Assembly (NCBI RefSeq): GCF_031921685.1
Contig: NZ_JAPDHU010000001.1
Coordinates: 2,170,001 to 2,234,000, forward strand
From: Terripilifer sp031921685
GTDB lineage: Bacteria; Pseudomonadota; Alphaproteobacteria; Rhizobiales; Beijerinckiaceae
Direction of reading: 5' to 3'
Length of the DNA: 64,000 nucleotides
Of the stretch, positions 60,061 through 64,000 are shown piece after piece (position 1 is the first letter of the stretch; the number at the start of each line of letters is the position of its first letter). The notes beneath the pieces were generated by a model that was not told the DNA's origin, ran no database searches, and saw only the letters and a list, made by a program, of their open reading frames with translations. The position numbers and the translations under genes were made by a program.

Positions 60061-62603
60061 GCGAGATCATGACGGCGAGACGGCCGCTTGGAGCGCCGGC
60101 GGTCCTCAGTCATCAGGCCATCAAGCTGGCGTTCGCCGGCGCATTGTGTGTGGCGGCGGCCTGGATGGCGCTGTCGCTCAACGGCTATTACGTTTTCATT
60201 CTGGCCAATGTCGCGTTGCTGGCCATTGTTGGGTTCGGCATGAACGTTTTGATCGGGCTCAGCGGCCAGATCTCCTTCGGCCATGTCGGTTTCTATGCCA
60301 TCGGCGCCTACACGGTGGCGATTTTGACGAAGAGCGGCGTCAGCTTTTGGCTCGCTTGGCCGGCGGCGGCGATCATCGCCGCATTTCTGGGCGCTTTGCT
60401 GGCGCTACCGACGCTGCGCGTCAAAGGCCCTTATCTCGCCATGGTGACAATCGCCTTCGGCTTTGTGGTCGAACACGGCATCGTCGAAATGCGCGGCCTC
60501 ACCGGCGGTCAGAACGGCATCATGGGGATTGTCGCGCCGTCGCTGGGCTCCTTGGCGCGCGGCGAACGCGCCGTCGCCTTGCTGGCCATCGCCACCGCCG
60601 CCTTGACTCTCATCGGCTATATCCTTTTGGCGCGCGGCACCTGGGGCGCCGCCATGCGTGCCGTGCGCGACAGCGAAACTGCCTCAGCCTCGGTTGGTAT
60701 TAATCCGCTCCTGGTCAAAACGGTTGCCTTCGCGGTGTCGGCAGGCTGCGCTGGTATCGCGGGTGGTCTGTTCGCGTCGCTCTCGAGCTTCGTCACGCCG
60801 CACACCTTTGCCTTTTCGCAGTCGATCCTGTTCGTCCTGGTGGTGATGATTGGCGGCGCAGGGTCGACGCTGGGTCCGCTGATCGGCGCCGTCATCGTCG
60901 GGCTGCTTCCGGAACTTCTCTCCAGCCTCGAAGATTTCAGACTGCTGTTCTTCGGCGCACTGCTACTGGTGGTGCAATGGGTGGCGCCTGGCGGCGTTGC
61001 AGGATTGTGGAGCGCGCTGGTCAACCTGCTTCCGCTCGGTGCCGGTGATTCCGACGTGACGCCCGTGCATGGTGGCGCAACGAGCCTGCCGTTGCCGCAA
61101 CGTCCGCGTCAGGCGATTCAAGCCGACACTCTCGGCATCAGTTTTGGTGGCGTCCGCGCGGTCCACGCTTTGTCCTTCGGGGCAGAGGCGGGGCAGGTCA
61201 CCAGTCTGATCGGCCCGAATGGCGCGGGTAAAACATCGGCGATGAATTTGCTCAGCGGTTTCTATCGTCCGCAGAGCGGCACCTTCCGGCTCGGTACCCG
61301 CGAACTGGGCGGGAAGGGCGCTTACATCGTCGCGCGAGCCGGCGTGGCGCGTACTTATCAAACCTCGCAATTGTTCGGTACGTTGAGCGTCATCGACAAT
61401 ATTCTGTTGGCGATGACCGGCGGGCGGCTCGGAGCCTTGCTGGGGCGACGGCGTTTAAGCGCGGACGACCTGCGCAACCATGCGCTGACCCTGTTGTCGT
61501 TTTGTGGTTATCGCGGTGATCCGTTGCGGCTTGCGGCCGATCTGCCCCATGTGGATCGCAGGATCGTCGAGATTGCACGTGCCCTCGCGCTCAATCCCGA
61601 CGTGCTTCTGCTCGACGAGCCGGCGGCCGGTTTGTCCCGGGAGGATAAGGCCGATCTGTCGGTTCTTCTGCGACGCATAGCCGATGCCGGTCTCGGCGTT
61701 CTCGTCGTCGAACATGACATGACGCTGGTGATGAATATTTCCGATGTCATCGTCGTCCTTGATGCGGGTGAACGGCTGGCGATGGACACGCCGCAGCAGA
61801 TCCAGGCCGATCCCAAGGTGCGCGAGGCCTATCTTGGCGATCAGGCGACGATTGCCCCTTCCGCCCGCGTCCGCTCGGCGGCGACGGTGGGCGAGGAATT
61901 GCTTGGCGTCGGTGCATTGATGGCGGGCTATGGCGCCGAGCCGGTTTTGGATGGAATCGATCTGCAGGTGCGGCGTGGCGAGGCGGTGGCCTTGCTCGGC
62001 GCCAACGGCGCCGGCAAGTCGACTTTGATGCGCGTGCTCTCGGGGCTGCATCGACCTGTCGTGTCGGGCGGTGTCACCCTCGAAGGGCACGACATCACGC
62101 AGGCACCCGCAGAGGATATCGTCGGGCTCGGCATGGTGTTGGTGCCGGAAGGGCGGCAGGTGTTTCCGGAATTGTCGGTGCTGGACAACATCCGCCTTGG
62201 CGCTTTCCTGACGCCACGCGATCGCGAGGCACGGGTCGAAGAGATGTTTCAACGCTTTCCGCGTCTGCGGGAGCGGGCGCATCAGCGCGCCGGCACGCTT
62301 TCGGGTGGCGAGCAGCAAATGCTGGCGATTGCCCGGGCATTGATGTCGCGTCCGCGCGTTCTCTTGCTCGATGAGCCCTCGCTCGGGCTAGCGCCCAAGG
62401 TGGTTGCCGAACTGTTCGGTGTTCTCGAGGAATTGCGCCGGGAAGGCGTGACGCTGCTGGTGGTGGACCAGATGGCGGCCCTGGCGCTGGCTCTGGCGGA
62501 TCGGGCCTATGTGATCGAGCATGGGCGGATCGTCGCCCAGGGCGAGGCGGCCGCGATCGCCAATGATCCTCTCCTGGCGCGCGCCTATCTAGGGGCGGAT
62601 TAG
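60057..62603 (+). CDS. LivM-LivG-LivF fusion: permease with two ABC ATPases
   Basis: An 848-residue triple fusion. Residues 1-330 are a LivM permease (GLSGQISFGHVGFYAIGAYT; LRVKGPYLAMVTIAFGFVVE). Residues ~360-600 are a LivG ATPase: Walker A GPNGAGKT near 386, Walker B VLLLDEPAAGL, H-loop VEHDM, but LPHVDRR near 496 where LSYGQQR is expected. Residues ~615-848 are a LivF ATPase with Walker A GANGAGKS near 648, normal signature LSGGEQQ near 748, Walker B VLLLDEPSLGL and VDQM at the switch. With LivH and the binding protein it makes a complete importer. Confidence 0.93.
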   Translation: MSEIMTARRPLGAPAVLSHQAIKLAFAGALCVAAAWMALSLNGYYVFILANVALLAIVGFGMNVLIGLSGQISFGHVGFYAIGAYTVAILTKSGVSFWLAWPAAAIIAAFLGALLALPTLRVKGPYLAMVTIAFGFVVEHGIVEMRGLTGGQNGIMGIVAPSLGSLARGERAVALLAIATAALTLIGYILLARGTWGAAMRAVRDSETASASVGINPLLVKTVAFAVSAGCAGIAGGLFASLSSFVTPHTFAFSQSILFVLVVMIGGAGSTLGPLIGAVIVGLLPELLSSLEDFRLLFFGALLLVVQWVAPGGVAGLWSALVNLLPLGAGDSDVTPVHGGATSLPLPQRPRQAIQADTLGISFGGVRAVHALSFGAEAGQVTSLIGPNGAGKTSAMNLLSGFYRPQSGTFRLGTRELGGKGAYIVARAGVARTYQTSQLFGTLSVIDNILLAMTGGRLGALLGRRRLSADDLRNHALTLLSFCGYRGDPLRLAADLPHVDRRIVEIARALALNPDVLLLDEPAAGLSREDKADLSVLLRRIADAGLGVLVVEHDMTLVMNISDVIVVLDAGERLAMDTPQQIQADPKVREAYLGDQATIAPSARVRSAATVGEELLGVGALMAGYGAEPVLDGIDLQVRRGEAVALLGANGAGKSTLMRVLSGLHRPVVSGGVTLEGHDITQAPAEDIVGLGMVLVPEGRQVFPELSVLDNIRLGAFLTPRDREARVEEMFQRFPRLRERAHQRAGTLSGGEQQMLAIARALMSRPRVLLLDEPSLGLAPKVVAELFGVLEELRREGVTLLVVDQMAALALALADRAYVIEHGRIVAQGEAAAIANDPLLARAYLGAD

Positions 62604-62704
62604 GGCTGAGACGATTCTGGCGGGCGGGCGATGGGCTGATGCCAACGGCGCGTGGTCTCCAGTTTGGAGGTGCCCTGACTGCCGATTTTAAGTGGCTGAA
62701 AGAA

Positions 62705-62781
62705 TGGTCGGAGTGAGAGGATTCGAACCTCCGACCCCCTGCTCCCGAAGCAGGTGCGCTACCAGGCTGCGCTACACTCCG
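62705..62781 (-). tRNA. tRNA-Pro (CGG)
   Basis: A 77-nt cloverleaf read on the minus strand: acceptor CGGAGTG/CACTCCG, anticodon stem CCTGC/GCAGG with loop TTCGGGA (anticodon CGG), TTCGAATC T-loop, discriminator A and encoded CCA. Confidence 0.96.
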
Positions 62782-62829
62782 ATCGGAAAATGCCCTGGAA
62801 ATCTTCGCGCCGAAGCGCGAAGCAGCGGT

Positions 62830-62858
62830 CTTATAGCGACGCTGCGGGGCGGCGACAA
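62830..62858 (-). promoter_or_regulatory. promoter of tRNA-Pro
   Basis: On the minus strand TTGTCG (62858-62853) and TATAAG (62835-62830) are separated by 17 bases, a good housekeeping promoter about 50 bases before the tRNA. A perfect hairpin CTTCGCGC-CGAA-GCGCGAAG (62803-62822) lies in the leader. Confidence 0.65.
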
Positions 62859-63019
62859 GCACCTGTTGTGAAAATCGCAACAAACCGTCGTGCCGGCGGG
62901 CGGATGTGGGAAACTCTTTGAAATCGCGGTCCGAACCGGCGTCGGCGCTGGATAATCCACCGTTCCTGCGCAAAGACGATTCCCCTTTCCGCTGAAATGC
63001 GCTATTGCCCCGGCGCCGG

Positions 63020-63094
63020 TGGGGCGTAGCCAAGCGGTAAGGCAGCGGATTTTGATTCCGCCATTCGGAGGTTCGATCCCTCCCGCCCCAGCCA
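63020..63094 (+). tRNA. tRNA-Gln (TTG)
   Basis: A 75-nt cloverleaf: acceptor TGGGGCG/CGCCCCA, anticodon stem GCGGA/TCCGC with loop TTTTGAT (anticodon TTG), GTTCGATCC T-loop, discriminator G and encoded CCA. Confidence 0.96.
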
Positions 63095-63473
63095 GGCATT
63101 TGCGAATGGGCAGATTTCAGCCGTTCCGGCGAAAATTCGACGCAATTTCAATAGCATGCTGGGTATAGTCGCCCAGCCCAGACGTAAGCCACGGTCCGAG
63201 CGGTCTCTAATTGGTTGTTTTCGGGCGAAAATCTGTAGTCGCGAATGCGAAATCTCCGGAATTTTCTGATGGAGGTGCTGCGCTCCGATGAGCCGATAGA
63301 TTTGCCGTTCGCATTGAGAGGATGATCTGGGCCGAGGAGCATGCCGAAAGCGCCGTGACGAATGAGATGGCGCAGTCAGCTTGGCCCTCTCGCACTCAAG
63401 TCGGTTGGGACCGAGTTGCCACGTTACGCGGCCTAGACCTGGGGATGGTTTCCGGAGGGCATGCTAGCACGGA
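63095..63473. other. 379-bp region without a supported gene
   Basis: Only short overlapping frames occur here (longest about 60 codons), with no recognisable motif or consistent start. It includes the end of the tRNA-Gln unit and the downstream side of the gene at 63474. I see no terminator with a T-run. Confidence 0.5.
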
Positions 63474-63998
63474 TTATTTTCGCCAGACCGCTTTCGCCCG
63501 TAGATCGATCAGGCTTTCAACTTCGAACCAATCGTCCAGGTTTTCGATTTCACTTTCATTCGGCCTGTAACCGAAACGGGTGACGAGCAGCTCGAGATTC
63601 TCTGTTCGGCTGACGCCATGACAATAAAAGAAGTATTGGGCTTGGGCGTATTCCAGAGCTTTGCCGAAGGATATGCTGGTGAAAGAGAGTTGGACTGTTT
63701 GCCACTTGCCTTCTTTTGAAAAGGCAAACATCGGCGCCTTCCTGCTGCAAACGACCGCCTCTTGAGACACCTTGGGAGCACTGCATTGTGCTGCTCCGAG
63801 ATAGTCGGACCGATATCGAATGTGGCAAGATGCGACCGGGACGGTCAAAATTTTGATTTCGCCATCACGATATATAGTCATGCTGCCGAGGGCTTTTACC
63901 CAATCACAGCCCCCCATCTGGCAGAAGCGTCGCGTGAAGATACCTGTCGCTGCCACTTCTGACCGCGCTTGAGTGCTGGCGATGACGGCCAGCAACAC
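63474..63998 (-). CDS. unknown secreted protein, possibly cut at its 5' end
   Basis: A 174-residue reading frame starting GTG 63998 two bases from the window edge, so the true start may lie outside. It begins with a signal-like stretch (MLLAVIASTQARSEVAATG) and has Cys residues (QMGGCDW, ASCHIRY, QCSAP, VVCSR, FYCHG). I recognise no family. It is isolated from the preceding clusters. Confidence 0.55.
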   Translation of the reverse strand: MLLAVIASTQARSEVAATGIFTRRFCQMGGCDWVKALGSMTIYRDGEIKILTVPVASCHIRYRSDYLGAAQCSAPKVSQEAVVCSRKAPMFAFSKEGKWQTVQLSFTSISFGKALEYAQAQYFFYCHGVSRTENLELLVTRFGYRPNESEIENLDDWFEVESLIDLRAKAVWRK

Positions 63999-64000
63999 GA

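Noticed and set aside
62803..62822. Hairpin CTTCGCGC-CGAA-GCGCGAAG as a terminator
   Set aside because: It has no T-run and lies between the tRNA-Pro promoter and the tRNA, so it would block the tRNA; more likely a leader fold or chance in GC-rich DNA.
1..64000. CRISPR arrays, insertion sequences, prophage or integrase genes
   Set aside because: No regularly spaced repeats, transposase, integrase or phage structural genes were seen on either strand.

Overview
The window is a stretch of an alphaproteobacterial chromosome, most likely from the Hyphomicrobiales (Rhizobiales). The signs are a single large flagellar locus with the rhizobial set of genes (MotC, MotE-like protein, FlaF, FlbT, FtcR/Rem-type regulator, DUF1217 protein, short flagellins and no FliD or FliS), high GC content, frequent GTG/TTG starts and many ATGA stop/start overlaps. 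I cannot name the genus.

Positions 1-36750 hold the flagellar locus. A flagellin fragment on the minus strand (1-217) is divergent from the rod/ring operon flgB-flgC-fliE-flgG-flgA-flgI-motE-flgH-fliL-fliP. A second flagellin (7058-7987) has its own leader and terminator. Then come fliF-fliH-like-motB-motC-fliK-lytic transglycosylase-flgE, flgK-flgL-flaF-flbT-flgD-fliQ, flhA-fliR-fliJ-like, a FlgJ-type rod protein, a FlgN-like protein and two small membrane proteins. A PilZ protein and the FtcR-type regulator are divergent at 26.3-26.7 kb. A minus-strand group (DUF1217, flgF, fliI, small membrane protein) faces away from motA-fliM-fliN-fliG-flhB. Between them these genes supply the rod, hook, export gate, C-ring, stator and filament.

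Positions 36.9-42.3 kb are mixed metabolism: a dienelactone hydrolase, an IclR regulator divergent from an orphan Bug/TctC binding protein, NADP-type glutamate dehydrogenase, and a cytochrome c with a small secreted cysteine protein. Positions 42.4-50.3 kb are a thiosulfate-oxidation (Sox) cluster: soxYZBCD plus a mono-haem cytochrome and SoxF on the minus strand, divergent from soxAX. It encodes the complete SoxXA-YZ-B-CD cycle.

Positions 50.3-62.6 kb are transport and amide/carboxylate catabolism: a signal-less ModA-like protein, a secreted six-repeat protein, a B3/B4-domain protein, an FAH-family enzyme with a TauE permease, and a minus-strand operon (NTF2-like, polysaccharide deacetylase/PuuE-like, amidase, GntR regulator). 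That operon is divergent from a branched-chain-type ABC importer whose second permease and both ATPases are fused into one 848-residue protein. Two tRNA genes (Pro-CGG, Gln-TTG) and a partial secreted protein close the window.

The most interesting signals are: a conserved ATGATG...CCGG-N7-CCGG leader element found both before the flagellin and before an unknown membrane-protein gene 29 kb away; an internal duplication in FliK; the LivM-LivG-LivF fusion with an abnormal ABC signature in the first ATPase; a GntR-type operator in the divergent promoter region; and a nested palindromic element at 36.8 kb.
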